Positions 47,201 to 51,130 of a DNA stretch of 64,000 nucleotides are shown here, in pieces (the stretch's first letter is position 1; every line of letters starts with the position of its first letter). The translations under genes and the position numbers were made by a program. Under the pieces are notes generated by a model that saw only the letters and a list, made by a program, of their open reading frames with translations, made no database searches and was not told where the DNA came from. This DNA comes from Limnephilus marmoratus (lineage: Eukaryota; Arthropoda; Insecta; Trichoptera; Limnephilidae), in NCBI GenBank assembly GCA_917880885.1, contig OU862928.1:8265721-8329720 (forward strand). Direction: 5' to 3'.

Positions 47201-48641
47201 ATGTATGTTTGCGCATTACCATGAGCAGGATTTAACGATGACCAAATGCGCATCTGTTTCTTCTATATATTATCACTTTTTTATGTAAGTTACCTTAGAA
47301 GAGTCAACTGCCCGGAGCCTGTGGAATTATTGCATCCCCAACCTTGTTATATTTGATCAAAAGCTGAAAAGGACTTAACCCGTCTGCTTGTTTAGGAATA
47401 AATTCATCCCAAAACACCTAATCGCATTATACTTTCATGAGATCAAAAACGTCCCGAGCGACCTTACATTTTAAAAACTATATATCTCTTTTCCTATCAT
47501 GCAAACCTATGTATTTATCTTTTAACCAGAAAGAGAACAAAATAATGCTTCTCATCGTCTTTGAAATATGAAAGCTATCTTGCAAAGATATTTTACAATC
47601 TCGATCCAAAGTGACAGTTTCAGAATTTACGCCCTCCCTCCCGAGGCTTCCGGATTGTGAGGTGCGAATATATTGAACGAAGCAGACGGGTTAAGATGAA
47701 GCTATGCGAAATAATTTAAAATCATACAAAATCATGTGTTTTTGTTTTGAAAATTTGATGGCTTAGAAGTATTATAGATGCTTCAATTAAATACTGCGAG
47801 TAGAACAACACATTGTGACCTTTCAGAATATCGATAATTTAATAAGTCTAGAAAAAAATAAAGTATTAGTTCTATAAAAAACACTTCAAAGTCCAAATTC
47901 TTCTACTTATAACCCCCTTTCGGATGTGGTTTTATTGTATAATGTGACAAATTAAGTTTTTTTTATAATAATCGCAAAAAATGATATTTATGCCTGAACT
48001 TCATAAAATAAAATAAAACATGAATTTTGGCGATATTTTTTTCCAATGGATTAAAAGAGGCATTACCCAACTGTGAATTTCAACCTTATGCCATCTGCAG
48101 AAGGGCTGATAGCGCATCTTTTAGTCACATTTAGTCTCCTCCTAGACGTGGAGGTCTGTGGACGTCTTTAGACTACGTCGATTGGTTCCGTGCAACCGAT
48201 TTTAAATTTCCTTGTTATTATAATAAATTTGCAGGCCTTTACGAAATCAACCTATTAGAAACAACTCTCAAATGCCTTCTCCAACCTTTCCAAAAACTTT
48301 CGCAAGTACTTTTAAATCCCTCCCAAAAATTGGCGTGGATTCCGTTGTCGAATTTCTAGAGGACTAGTGGATCACCTTAATTTCGGCATTTAATGGGGAT
48401 CTTTCAAATGTCAAACATCTGATACAAGATATGTGTAAAGTAAATGTGTTGTTATTTGTAGGTGCCTGACGTGATGCCCATGGGCGGCAGTCCCCTGGGG
48501 GTGCAGTTGGAGCCCCTCCCCGCTCCCCCCACCACTTCCCTGCCGCCCCCACCCGCCCTGCTGCCCCAGCACCACCACCTGTCCAGCCACACCCAGCCAC
48601 CCATGCCCAGTCGCTACCTGGAGCTGTTCATGGTCAACTGA
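2140..48641 (+). CDS. fus: fusilli/ESRP splicing regulator, 5'-partial gene with two alternative 3' ends
   Basis: Fusilli (vertebrate ESRP1/2) is a nuclear RNA-binding protein that controls alternative splicing, best known in epithelia, through three quasi-RRM domains. The visible exons give the end of RRM1, then RRM2 with VRMRGLPY, then RRM3 with IRLRGLPY. Linkers include [25 protein letters not shown] and [11 protein letters not shown], which match ESRP well. Internal exons join in phase with AG/GT borders: 2140-2272, 9895-10032, 11539-11754, 14920-15153, 16116-16232. The sixth exon either runs to a stop at 17152 (547 residues visible) or splices after 16433 to 46881-47050 and 48462-48641 (424 residues visible). 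ESRP proteins are roughly 700 residues, so some 250 or more N-terminal residues, including the RARGLPW half of RRM1 and the DnaQ-like fold, lie left of the window. Family identity is near certain; isoform use is inferred. Confidence 0.95.
2310..3060 (+). pseudogene. LINE RNase H domain and C-terminal zinc-knuckle remnant
   Basis: Frame 2330-2734 reads [20 protein letters not shown] and [10 protein letters not shown], the RNase H motif of Jockey/I/R1-type LINEs (usually WVPGHxGxxGNExAD). A shift to the frame at about 2700 gives [20 protein letters not shown] and [16 protein letters not shown], the usual Cys/His end. The frame change and a 5' truncation show a dead copy. It ends in an A-run at 3079-3095. 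Confidence 0.85.
3161..3544. mobile_element. MITE with about 36-bp TIRs, TA-flanked
   Basis: Left end CAAGGTGTCCGGAAACTCG is matched by the inverted right end CGAGTTTTCGGACACGTTG. TA lies on both sides, suggesting a Tc1/mariner-type mover. A second copy is at 32167-32681. No coding frame. Confidence 0.75.
3545..3925 (-). pseudogene. antisense LINE RT C-terminal fragment
   Basis: Minus strand gives [18 protein letters not shown], comparable with [16 protein letters not shown] of the copy at 40.7 kb. Further on, in shifted frames, it reads [19 protein letters not shown]. Several stops and shifts are present. Confidence 0.6.
3926..4850. repeat. foldback built of LINE-tail related sequence
   Basis: The left arm (from about 3926, CAATTTGGGAGGCTGGTAT) recurs inverted at the right (to about 4845, CCTGCCTCCCAAAT). 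Shared pieces include ACACTGACCCCCAGATTCCT at 4236 and its inverse at about 4577-4590. The centre (4330-4480) is the hairpin 3' tail (CCTCAG / CTGAGG) with A-runs. No intact protein. Confidence 0.65.
4851..6205. other. intron, nothing recognised
   Basis: AT-rich fus intron sequence. A short T-run lies at 5365-5380. TACATAACACCGAACTTACA occurs twice (5043 and 5141). I see no gene or clear element. Confidence 0.5.
6210..6850. repeat. dispersed MITE copy (CCACTSGAG family), interrupted
   Basis: 6210-6420 matches 18240-18430 and 29815-30010 (GATTGCTCGAGATTT, AATCATACCT, GTAGGATTTATAAA). 6766-6830 matches the right part at 18450-18515 (GTGGTCCAATTTTGGACCGC). Extra sequence lies between the two matching parts. 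Confidence 0.6.
7040..7130 (-). repeat. LINE 3' tail fragment
   Basis: Inverse of the hairpin tail: CAGGAGGCCCTGAGGAAAAT with the T-run before it. It joins directly to another dispersed repeat at 7140. Confidence 0.7.
7140..7735. repeat. dispersed repeat, second copy at 18.9 kb
   Basis: CTTGAATTTTGAATTGAA, GTATATTTTATTGACTG and TTACGTAAATTAATAGG recur in the same order at 18898-19060. CGCGCATGCGCAA recurs in both. No coding frame, class unknown. Confidence 0.7.
7740..8085 (-). repeat. two antisense LINE-tail fragments
   Basis: GGATGCTGTGTGGA, GGAAGTTCTGGGAAGGAAAA and GTGTCCAGGAGTGACAGA read as the inverse of the family's 3' part. The GGAAAGGAAGG section occurs twice (about 7790 and 7880). 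Confidence 0.7.
8272..8937 (-). mobile_element. TTAA-flanked nonautonomous element
   Basis: TTAACCACTCCGATC at the left and GAGTGGTTAA at the right give short TIRs with TTAA at both ends, as in piggyBac-type elements. Its body is the inverse of the element at 37893-38591. It contains the shared internal motif CATCTCACTTTTTCATCAT at 8623-8641. No transposase. Confidence 0.7.
8938..9464. other. intron, little recognised
   Basis: AT-rich. A short piece at 9138-9165 (CCAATTTGGGAGGCGGCAAT) belongs to the foldback family of 3926-4850. From about 9340 the text may already be Helitron-like. Confidence 0.4.
9465..9781 (+). mobile_element. Helitron 3' part, nonautonomous
   Basis: Contains AAAGCAAAGTCGCTTCCGCT and TTAGATCTTTCAAACTATGC, blocks common in insect nonautonomous Helitrons. 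It ends with a hairpin CCACA-gcaacg-TGTGG, then CCGGGTCAGCTAG followed by T. A hairpin about 10 nt before a CTRR end next to T is the Helitron 3' signature. Confidence 0.7.
9895..10032 (+). CDS. fus: fus exon: linker and start of RRM2
   Basis: 46 residues in phase 0, from [15 protein letters not shown] to [11 protein letters not shown]. It carries the RRM1-RRM2 linker and the first strand and helix start of RRM2 ([10 protein letters not shown]). Acceptor CCGCAG ends at 9894 after a T-rich tract; donor GTAAGT at 10033 is consensus. GC content is far above the flanking intron, as in all exons of this gene. The upstream intron of 7.6 kb is filled with LINE, MITE, TTAA-element and Helitron pieces. 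Confidence 0.95.
10158..10310 (+). mobile_element. Helitron 5'-type fragment
   Basis: TCTTTAATAAATAAAAATGA, TTTGTTTGTCCCTTATG and TTCCTATGTGCAACA in this order resemble the 5' part of the same sort of Helitron. It is broken off by the foldback at about 10315. Confidence 0.5.
10410..10715 (+). pseudogene. LINE RT C-terminus and 3' tail
   Basis: Matches 40780-41115 (GGAACTAGCGTCATTGATCC, GCCGACCTCTGTGTTTCC, CCTTCCTCTCCTCAAAAAGA). Internal deletion of about 30 bp before GAGTTCAACAGCTCG relative to that copy. Ends with the GGCCCTGA / TCAGGGCC hairpin and an A-run at 10710. Confidence 0.8.
10776..11146. repeat. inner foldback carrying a tRNA-like core
   Basis: Outer arms: ACTAACGTTTAGACAAGATT (10798) and its inverse near 11107-11128. 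Inner arms: ACAATTATTATAAGCAATAA (10839-10870) and the inverse near 10994-11025. The + arm carries a full tRNA-like unit (10875-10947). The other arm carries only its 3' end (GCCGCCAACGGGACTTG, 11074). Confidence 0.75.
10875..10947 (+). tRNA. tRNA-like cloverleaf (pseudo-tRNA-Ala, GGC), SINE-type head
   Basis: A 73-nt unit folds fully: acceptor GCCGCCA/TGGCGGC, D stem GCTC/GAGC, T arm ACGGG-TTCAAGT-CCCGT. The loop CCGGCAA would give anticodon GGC. Position 33 is C instead of U and the anticodon stem has one mismatch. GGC is not a normal eukaryotic Ala anticodon. A box TAGCTCAGTGG and B box GGTTCAAGTCC are perfect, so it could drive Pol III, but it is most likely part of a mobile element. Confidence 0.55.
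11539..11754 (+). CDS. fus: fus exon: rest of RRM2
   Basis: 72 residues in phase 0, starting [16 protein letters not shown] and including [20 protein letters not shown], the RNP1-like part of RRM2, then [12 protein letters not shown]. Joined to the previous exon it reads TPTQV-LEFF without a break. Acceptor TTCCAG ends at 11538 and donor GTAACA begins at 11755. The segment matches ESRP in order and spacing. Open frames on the other strand and in the other + frames here are shadows caused by GC-rich codons. Confidence 0.95.
11820..11895. repeat. lone end of a GC-rich hAT-type element
   Basis: GGGGGCCAACCGGGGCGCCT and GGGGGCGCCAAAATCG resemble the ends of the hAT element at 58466-59405. No matching right end found nearby. 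Confidence 0.4.
11896..12517. other. intron, unidentified
   Basis: A patch at 12050-12230 is richer in GC (CCGGGGGAATCCCCGTCGTG). A 70-codon open frame at 12244-12456 matches nothing I know. It may be the inner part of a decayed element. Confidence 0.35.
12526..13476 (+). mobile_element. hAT element, internally deleted, with perfect 8-bp TSD
   Basis: Left end TAAGGCCCGGAATAATATG and right end CATATTTATCCGAGCCCTA form a TIR. GTGATAAG is duplicated exactly on both sides (12518-12525 and 13477-13484). Inside are a short start of an open frame ([14 protein letters not shown] at 12942) and a transposase C-terminus (13064-13258). Length 951 bp, so most of the transposase is missing. Confidence 0.92.
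13064..13258 (+). pseudogene. hAT transposase C-terminal dimerisation domain
   Basis: 64 codons including [19 protein letters not shown] and [15 protein letters not shown], a typical hATC dimerisation region of hAT transposases, ending in an acidic tail and TAA. It lacks the BED zinc finger and the catalytic core. It is probably the remnant of an internally deleted copy mobilised by a full-length relative elsewhere. Confidence 0.9.
13560..13681. repeat. right end of a TTAA-type element
   Basis: AACATTCCATTTATTTGG and TCGAGGTCTGAGGGGTTAA match the right end of the element at 32796-34322. No left end was found next to it. Confidence 0.65.
14040..14560 (-). repeat. antisense LINE tails, two adjacent copies
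   Basis: Two copies of the inverted hairpin tail (GGCCCTAGGGAAAATAAT at 14059 and GGCCCTGAGGAAAATAAT at 14258) are each followed by GGATGC...GGAAGTTCTGGGAAGGAAAA-type sequence. The second runs on to TGCCTCCCAAATTG-like text at about 14560. Confidence 0.7.
14580..14822 (-). repeat. further copy of the LINE-tail associated repeat
   Basis: CAAGACCCGGACAAAC, CCAAATGTAACGAACCACT and TCTCCCAAATTG repeat the pattern of 14420-14560. Confidence 0.65.
14920..15153 (+). CDS. fus: fus exon: Pro-rich linker and first half of RRM3
   Basis: 78 residues in phase 0: [19 protein letters not shown], a Pro-rich linker with [11 protein letters not shown], then the start of RRM3 ([20 protein letters not shown]) up to HMVYNAQ. 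Acceptor TTTTAG-like (ends 14919) and donor GTGAGG at 15154. By chance the frame stays open past the donor for about 160 codons, because the intron begins with a 48-bp tandem repeat. ESRP homology stops exactly at the donor, so the extension is not part of the standard product. Confidence 0.95.
15170..15580 (+). repeat. 48-bp minisatellite next to the RRM3 exon
   Basis: Units read CACTTCTGGATATTATC, then ACTTTTAGACATTACCAC, and so on. The 48-bp period is a multiple of three. The + frame coming from exon 14920-15153 stays open and would give repeats of [16 protein letters not shown]. Confidence 0.9.
15664..15693. repeat. (AT)n microsatellite
   Basis: About 15 AT units in the same intron as the 48-bp minisatellite. 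Confidence 0.95.
16116..16232 (+). CDS. fus: fus exon: second half of RRM3
   Basis: 39 residues in phase 0: [19 protein letters not shown], then [17 protein letters not shown], completing RRM3. The acceptor AAAG ending at 16115 is weak (TGTAAAG after a T/G tract). The next G would also allow other registers, but GQPSGEAF after NAQ matches ESRP. Donor GTGAGC at 16233. The following intron is only 113 bp. Confidence 0.95.
16346..17152 (+). CDS. fus: fus alternative terminal exon with Pro/Gln-rich tail
   Basis: Begins [16 protein letters not shown], the conserved segment after RRM3. It then runs 268 codons in total to TAA at 17150-17152. The tail has a Ser/Pro-rich block (about residues 30-75 of the exon), a Gln-rich block with QQQQQ and QQQQY (about 105-150), a Tyr/Pro-rich block, and an end of [10 protein letters not shown] to QQYFSTL. 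A donor, G-GTAGGT, sits inside it after base 16433 and starts the alternative route to 46881. The extended tail is low-complexity but clearly coding: the frame stays open across 800 bp with no internal stop. Short-form 3' UTR begins at 17153 with a 14-bp tandem repeat. Confidence 0.88.
   Translation, partial: VFQCSGEDMNLVLTGGMASPSAGGKALSPGRSPGTSPPPPSLSSPPSLPPLPAALPPLPSSLPPLLPPPSIPSLPPQLQAQLMAQHALMARQGAAEREAQYFQYLQSPYLAQQQQQAAQQQQYAQLIAPQLQQYAQQFAQQPNPAQYQHLQPLKQMMPQAQSPYLTQNPYLLFAPRYLPPPQVRQPMMQAQVASQPPPYISQALVAAANHLAVKRSYENAFANATASANESHAAKKPYPGYSPMPVPGSGLPSLAHLPPSYQQYFSTL
17165..17455 (+). repeat. 14-bp minisatellite at the start of the short-form 3' UTR
   Basis: ATTGATTCAAACTG units, about 20 of them, with AAAAC and GATGG variants. 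It begins about 13 bases after the TAA at 17152. Confidence 0.95.
17456..18220 (+). other. probable short-form 3' UTR or intron
   Basis: AT-rich, with A- and T-runs and no open frame of interest. No strong AATAAA is seen before 18220; the first good one I noticed is near 18624. Confidence 0.35.
18221..18525. mobile_element. MITE of the CCACTSGAG family
   Basis: Left CACTCGAGCAATAGCGC and right GGTCGCTCCATTGG are imperfect inverted ends. Related copies lie at 6210-6850, 29787-30020 and 46598-46804. Confidence 0.65.
18890..19360. repeat. dispersed repeat, second copy of 7140-7735
   Basis: TTTGAATTTTGAATTGAATG, TATTTTATTGACTG, TTACGTAAATTAATAGG and CGCGCATGCGCAATG match the first copy in order. 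Confidence 0.7.
19517..19677. mobile_element. short MITE
   Basis: TTCCACAGGAGCAAGTATCC at the left and GGATACTTGTATATCCCCGT (then GGAA) at the right are inverted. A related sequence is at 42390-42570. Confidence 0.6.
19685..19880 (+). repeat. degenerate tandem repeat of about 33-50 bp
   Basis: TTGTTTAGAAAAGTTA and AACAATGTT-like pieces recur four to five times with changes. Confidence 0.7.
20140..20880 (+). repeat. 19-bp minisatellite, about 39 units
   Basis: GTCCTACCTGTGTAGAATC repeats head to tail, with a C/T change at the last base and a few other variants. No spacers, so it is not a CRISPR array. Confidence 0.97.
20881..22690. other. intron, nothing recognised
   Basis: AT-rich. A single transposon-end like ATACAGGGTGTAT is at about 20932. 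ATGCAAATTACAAA with following CGATCGCTT-like text repeats loosely at about 21760 and 21970. Confidence 0.4.
22690..23310 (+). repeat. 31-bp/62-bp minisatellite, block 1
   Basis: Units of the type GTCACTGATAAAAT...GTTAACAG, alternating with CATGTTAACGAAATTTCATC, form a 62-bp higher-order repeat. The same family returns at 26680 and 27695. Confidence 0.92.
24001..24074. repeat. small inverted repeat
   Basis: TAACCAACAATTATTATTAT and its inverse ATAATTATTGTTGGTTA frame about 35 bp. It is a possible tiny MITE and resembles the 23-bp units at 26 kb. Confidence 0.6.
24550..24904. mobile_element. MITE of the GATCGTCCAGTT family, copy 1
   Basis: Left GATCGTCCAGTTAGTCAGAC and right GTCTGACTACTCAACTGGAC are inverted. 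The interior shares CTGGTACAATACT and GGGTCACTAGTAGGACATTT with copies at 46013 and 54250. Confidence 0.8.
24905..25955. other. intron, nothing recognised
   Basis: AT-rich sequence with no open frame, repeat or element that I can name. Confidence 0.4.
25960..26335. repeat. 23-bp minisatellite
   Basis: AATTGCTGCCAACAATTATT (plus ATT) units, about 16. Each unit is partly palindromic (AATTGTTGGCAGCAATT). Confidence 0.95.
26680..27215 (+). repeat. 31-bp minisatellite, block 2
   Basis: TCACTGATAAAATCATGATA and ACAGAGTTTCATCACTGAT units, same family as 22690-23310. Confidence 0.92.
27695..28090 (+). repeat. 31-bp minisatellite, block 3
   Basis: TCACTGATAAAAGAATGTTA and ACAGAATTTTATCACTGATA units. 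It is separated from block 2 by about 480 bp of unique sequence. Confidence 0.92.
28235..28318. repeat. 84-bp perfect hairpin
   Basis: ATGAAAGAACACACTTTGTA at the left is matched without mismatch by TACAAAGTGTGTTCTTTCAT at the right. The arms are about 38 bp with a loop of about 8. It could be a palindromic MITE or a small-RNA hairpin. Confidence 0.9.
28640..29260 (-). pseudogene. LINE reverse transcriptase C-terminal part
   Basis: The minus strand is open from about 29258 ([20 protein letters not shown]) to 28676, about 194 codons. It includes [33 protein letters not shown] and [18 protein letters not shown], the classic C-terminal pattern of RTE/L1-like LINE proteins. It is truncated at its 5' side by a stop and loss of homology. 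The body is unbroken, so this insertion is fairly recent compared with the other LINE remains here. Confidence 0.88.
29460..29700 (+). repeat. LINE/SINE-type fragment
   Basis: TCTTCTTCCCCTTGTCCTAT and GGGTCGGGGACCCATCC look like the 3' region of a retroelement. No coding frame is convincing. Confidence 0.3.
29787..30020. repeat. MITE copy, CCACTSGAG family, right end missing
   Basis: CCACTGGAGCGACAGCGCAA at the left, then the same body as 18240-18430. Confidence 0.65.
30021..32160. other. intron, nothing recognised
   Basis: Very AT-rich with many A/T runs. A little more GC at 31430-31550 and 31680-31760, but without a coding frame that I can identify. Confidence 0.4.
32167..32681. mobile_element. 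MITE, second copy of the 3161-3544 family, with a nested insertion
   Basis: CACGGTGTCCTGAAACTCGT at the left and ACGAGTTTCTGGACACGTTG at the right. Removing 32301-32473 restores the layout of the first copy. Confidence 0.78.
32301..32473. mobile_element. nested MITE with poly-G runs
   Basis: GGGAACGTACCCATACTACG at the left and CGTAGTATGGGTACGTTCCC at the right are perfect inverted ends. TTA lies on both sides, a likely target duplication. Two G-runs of about 17 and 24 bases lie inside. Confidence 0.85.
32796..34322. mobile_element. TTAA-flanked element with long TIRs
   Basis: TTAACCTCTCAGGCC at the left and GGCCTGAGGGGTTAA at the right. The inverted similarity runs inward about 280-330 bp (TATTTCCGCTTTGCA, GAAATACGCTTTCAAATTT, GTATTATAAACGTTA on the left, each with its inverse on the right). 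TTAA ends with CCY starts suggest a piggyBac-type mover. No transposase. The motif AAAAAGTGAGGTGA is at 33535-33548. Confidence 0.82.
34682..37089. repeat. 2.4-kb near-perfect palindrome of two head-to-head element copies
   Basis: Arms 34682-35867 and 35904-37089 (1186 bp each, 36-bp spacer) mirror each other; positions sum to 71771 throughout. The 62-residue frames at 35607 and 35976 (minus) are identical. Each arm itself starts CTAACAGCCTTACTAAAA and ends TTTTAGTAAGGCTGTTAG or a close variant, so each arm is one TIR-bearing element. No transposase. Confidence 0.93.
37090..37440. other. GC-rich patch of unknown origin
   Basis: CCCGTGGTCTCGTAGTTGGG, CCGAGGGCGCTGTTAC and AGGGTAGTGCCCGCCGATGC contrast with the AT-rich flanks. 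The 127-codon minus frame here has no motif that I recognise. It may be a piece of a retroelement next to the palindrome. Confidence 0.4.
37893..38591 (+). mobile_element. TTAA-flanked nonautonomous element
   Basis: TTAACCCCTCCG at the left and CGGAGGGGTTAA at the right give a 12-bp perfect TIR that includes TTAA. The body is the inverse of 8272-8937. It contains GATAAAAAAGTGAGGTGACA at 38221-38240. Confidence 0.82.
38690..38760. repeat. MITE end fragment, GATCGTCCAGTT family
   Basis: TTGATCGTGCAGTTAATTAG and AATCTCCAAATACTAAG match the ends seen at 53286. Confidence 0.55.
39000..39545 (+). repeat. 17-bp degenerate minisatellite
   Basis: GCAATCTTATGAAGTTG-like units with many changes. Similar units return at 40158-40290 inside the next element. 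Confidence 0.88.
40075..41308. mobile_element. MITE-like element carrying minisatellite and LINE
   Basis: TATACAAGGTGTACCAAGAA at the left and TTCTGATACACCCTGTATA at the right are inverted. Between them are units of the 17-bp minisatellite (40158-40290) and a LINE insertion (about 40370-41125). Confidence 0.55.
40370..41125 (+). pseudogene. LINE RT thumb and C-terminus, best copy of the family
   Basis: Frame 1 reads [56 protein letters not shown] and [19 protein letters not shown]. After a one-base slip at the A-run near 40668 it continues [39 protein letters not shown] and [12 protein letters not shown], stop at 41069. This is the C-terminal third of a CR1/Jockey-like LINE protein. Tail: hairpin and poly-A at 41113-41130. 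Related pieces lie at 1-2110, 3545, 10410 and as tails elsewhere. Confidence 0.85.
41310..41985. other. intron, nothing recognised
   Basis: Moderately AT-rich, no clear element or gene. Confidence 0.4.
42390..42570. repeat. repeat related to 19517-19677
   Basis: AGTATCTAATACTCGACGAT, GAGGTTCGTACGCAGGC and GTCGTCGAGACTTCAAA follow the same order as in the first copy. Confidence 0.6.
42660..43350 (+). repeat. 62-bp minisatellite
   Basis: CAACTTCATCAACTGTTTGG, TTATGAAAGCATTCTAATTT and AAGAAATAATATTTAAATGA make a unit of 62 bp, about 11 copies. The central copies are nearly identical. Confidence 0.95.
43360..44455. other. intron, nothing recognised
   Basis: AT-rich. No element, RNA gene or open frame that I can support. 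Confidence 0.4.
44460..44660. repeat. compact foldback with tRNA-like core
   Basis: Arms AATAATAAAAAGATAAC (left) and GTTATCTTTTTATT (right), extended by ACAAGGCAGAGAAT and its rough inverse. Between them, on the minus strand, is a tRNA 3' half with T arm CTGGGCTTGAGTCCCAG. The same arms and core type are found around 10315-11290. Confidence 0.7.
44670..46010. other. intron, nothing recognised
   Basis: Very AT-rich with long A/T runs and no supportable feature. Confidence 0.4.
46013..46427. mobile_element. MITE of the GATCGTCCAGTT family, copy 2
   Basis: CCAGTTGATTATGCAGACAT at the left and ATGTCTGACTAATCAACTGG at the right. The interior matches copy 1 (CTGGTACAATACT, AATGTACCGGA). A TA-rich run lies at 46208-46240. 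Confidence 0.8.
46598..46804. repeat. degenerate MITE, CCACTSGAG family
   Basis: CCACTCAAGTGATAGG at the left and CTATCACTCGATTGG at the right, with a body that faintly follows the 18.2-kb copy. It lies about 75 bp before the fus exon at 46881. Confidence 0.55.
46881..47050 (+). CDS. fus: fus penultimate exon of the long-intron isoform
   Basis: After a TTTTCAG acceptor (AG at 46879-46880), two bases complete the codon begun by G at 16433, giving Val. It then reads [35 protein letters not shown] and [17 protein letters not shown]. The Tyr/Pro-rich pattern with YPSPPxSP resembles the C-terminal region of ESRP. Donor GTAGGT at 47051, phase 0. GC content jumps from the AT-rich intron to over 60 percent, as in the other exons. 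The intron to its left is about 30.4 kb. Confidence 0.85.
47051..48461 (+). other. last fus intron, nothing else recognised
   Basis: AT-rich to mixed composition between the two last exons of the long-intron isoform. No element with clear ends was found. Confidence 0.45.
48462..48641 (+). CDS. fus: fus last exon of the long-intron isoform
   Basis: Acceptor TTTGTAG ends at 48461. Phase 0 reads [20 protein letters not shown], then a Pro/His-rich run ([18 protein letters not shown]), then RYLELFMVN and TGA at 48639-48641. It fits the donor phase at 47050 exactly. GC-rich composition and the in-phase junction support a real terminal exon. The 3' UTR starts with a minisatellite of about 32 bp. 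Confidence 0.83.
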   Translation: MPDVMPMGGSPLGVQLEPLPAPPTTSLPPPPALLPQHHHLSSHTQPPMPSRYLELFMVN

Positions 48642-48659
48642 TGGATTCCAATGATCGCT

Positions 48660-49085
48660 TCATTGGTGGAGGGAAAGGGGTGTTGATTGATTTTAGGTCG
48701 CTAGATCGACTTTGATCAGTCAATATGGATTTGGGTCAATTTGATCACAATCAAGCTGGATTTAGGTCAACAATCATAACAGTCGAGGTGGATGTGAGTC
48801 AATTTTGATCACAGTCGAGGAGAATTTGGGTCAATTTTGATCACAACCGAGGTGGATTCAGGTCAACTATCATCACAATCGGGGTGGATTTGGGTCAATT
48901 TTCATCAATTAAGATGAATTTATGTCAATTTTGATTAGAATCAAGATGGTTTTGTGTCAGCTTTGATCAGTCAAAATGGATTTGCGTCAATTTTGATAGC
49001 ATTCAAAGTGGATTTGAGTTAAATTTGATTTGTCAGTGTGGATTTGAGTCAATTTGACTTAAAATGAAGGTGGATTGATGCCGGA
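48660..49085 (+). repeat. 32-bp minisatellite at the start of the long-form 3' UTR
   Basis: GTGGATTTGGGTCAATTTTG and ATCACAATCGAGG units, about 12, begin within about 60 bp of the TGA at 48641. Confidence 0.9.
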
Positions 49086-49089
49086 ATTG

Positions 49090-49985
49090 CTTAAACACTA
49101 TTAATTAGGTTAACATCTATTCTGATTGAGTCATTTTTTGAATTAGGTCAATTTTAAACGCATTAAGGTAAATTTTGACTAGGGTTTATCTATTGTGAGT
49201 TAGATCATTGTGACCTAAATATTACGACAATTTGTTTTGCTGACACAAGTTATGACTGTAAGAATGATCTTGGTTTCGATTGGCCTAAAGCAGGGTTAAT
49301 ATGGATCAGCACACATGAAACCCAAAAATGCAATAACGAAGAAATTTAGTGTGGATTTATGATTGTGTGTAGTAATATGTATTGCTACAATTCTTTCACA
49401 CACTATATTATTTGATTTATGATATTCCTTTGCCAATAAGAAGTCTTGCTCAATCAATGACCGTACTAGAGTCAAATACAATATTAAAGTAATTATTATG
49501 AACCTTAATCCACCATTAAATTAATGATATAACACCGCACTCTCTAAATATATTATTATAATTGCCAGAATATATTCTATGGATCTCTAATAAGGCCACA
49601 TATCAAAGAAAACGTATTTAAACAATTAAATAGTTAATTAATAATTTTAGCTCTCTGAGTTATAAAAACCAATAATTATTTTTACTAATAACTGATAGTG
49701 GTCGTAGGACCACATCTAAATGTGTCCAAATAAATGTATTTTGTCGGTGAAATGAAAAATTATTTTTTAACAAATATTTATTGTAGGACGACGGGTTGTT
49801 TCACATAAATTCAATTGTTGAAAACTGAATCGTCGTTTAGTGAGGGAACCTTTCAAATGTCAAAAAATCAAAATGGCACTGAATGGCCATTTGATGACTT
49901 TGTCACATGTGAATTTTCGCAAAACAACTGGGCCTTAGATTAGAATGGATTTTTAAACTAACTTGCAAGAATACGTGTTAGCGAA
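49090..49985. other. downstream of fus, nothing recognised
   Basis: AT-rich. The 3' UTR end of the long form may lie here. I could not fix a poly-A site. Confidence 0.35.
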
Positions 49986-49989
49986 TTGG

Positions 49990-50440
49990 ATGAAGCGAAT
50001 AAACCTGGAATAATACCAGATAAATCTGGATGTACCTGGAGAAATGCTGGAAAATACTGGATAAATCTGGGTGTTCCTGGAGAAATAATGGATAAGTCTG
50101 AATGTACCTGGAGAAATGCCGGACAAGTCTGGATGTATCTGGAGAAATGCTGGATGAGTCTGGATGTTTCTGGATAAACCTGGAAAATACTGGATAAATC
50201 TGGGTGTACCTGGAGAAATGCTGGATAAGTCTGGATGTACTTGGAGAAATGCTGGATAAGTCTGGATGTATCTGGAGAAATGCTGGATGAGTCTGGATGT
50301 TTCTGGATATACCTGGAAAATACTGGATAAATCTGGATGTACCTAGAGAAATTATGGAAAAATGCACGAGTCTTGGATATATCCGAATAAACATAGAAAT
50401 ATTCAGATATATCTTGGATGAACTTGAATAAATCTGGATA
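49990..50440 (+). repeat. 31-bp minisatellite
   Basis: CTGGATGTACCTGGAGAAAT and GCTGGATAAGT units. The repeat keeps a 164-codon frame open on the minus strand, but this only reflects the repeat. Confidence 0.93.
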
Positions 50441-50449
50441 ATAATGAAT

Positions 50450-51125
50450 ATATTTTTCATTTTCACTGACAACTTATATAATTTTAAACATTTTTATTGA
50501 ATTATTATGTTTTTGAGTCTCATAAAATATTTGTGAATAGATTTATAAGAAATATTATTGTTAATTTATAAGCAAATATTAATTATATTTTAACTGCAAG
50601 CTACTTAAGTTTTACTAGTTATATTTATATAGTTATAAAAAAGATATTTCATTGTTGATTTTGTACTATGATTTAACTATAAACATTCTTTATCCAAAAT
50701 GCAATTGAGAATATAAAATATTTAGTTATTTACAAATTTTTTAATATTGTTTTTATTTTTTATTAATTATGAAGATATTATTAAAAAAATAATTTATTTA
50801 AATGCATTTGATCAAAGATAATGTAAAATTATGCAATGAAAAGAGTGTGCAATTGAAAAACAGAATATATTTATATATATTTTTTAATAAAATACAATTA
50901 GTCAAAGGACTTTTTTTTTAAACAATAATTAATTAAATATAAAACAATGACTGAACATTTTTTGTCGAATGTTGAATTTTTTAACTTGCCATTTTTTATA
51001 GTAAATTTTTTAAAAAGTTGTGCAATCTAAAGTTTAACTTAAAAGCAGGAATTAACTTATATGATAAATTTTAGACAAAACATAATTTGTAATATTTATT
51101 GTTCTTTAAAGTACTATCCCGTATA
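50450..51125. other. intergenic, nothing recognised
   Basis: Very AT-rich, no feature that I can support. Confidence 0.4.
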
Positions 51126-51130
51126 CAGTA

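Noticed and set aside
49978..50472. 164-codon open frame on the minus strand
   Set aside because: It is a translation of a 31-bp minisatellite (repeats of HPDLSSI-type), with no family match and no splice or start context.
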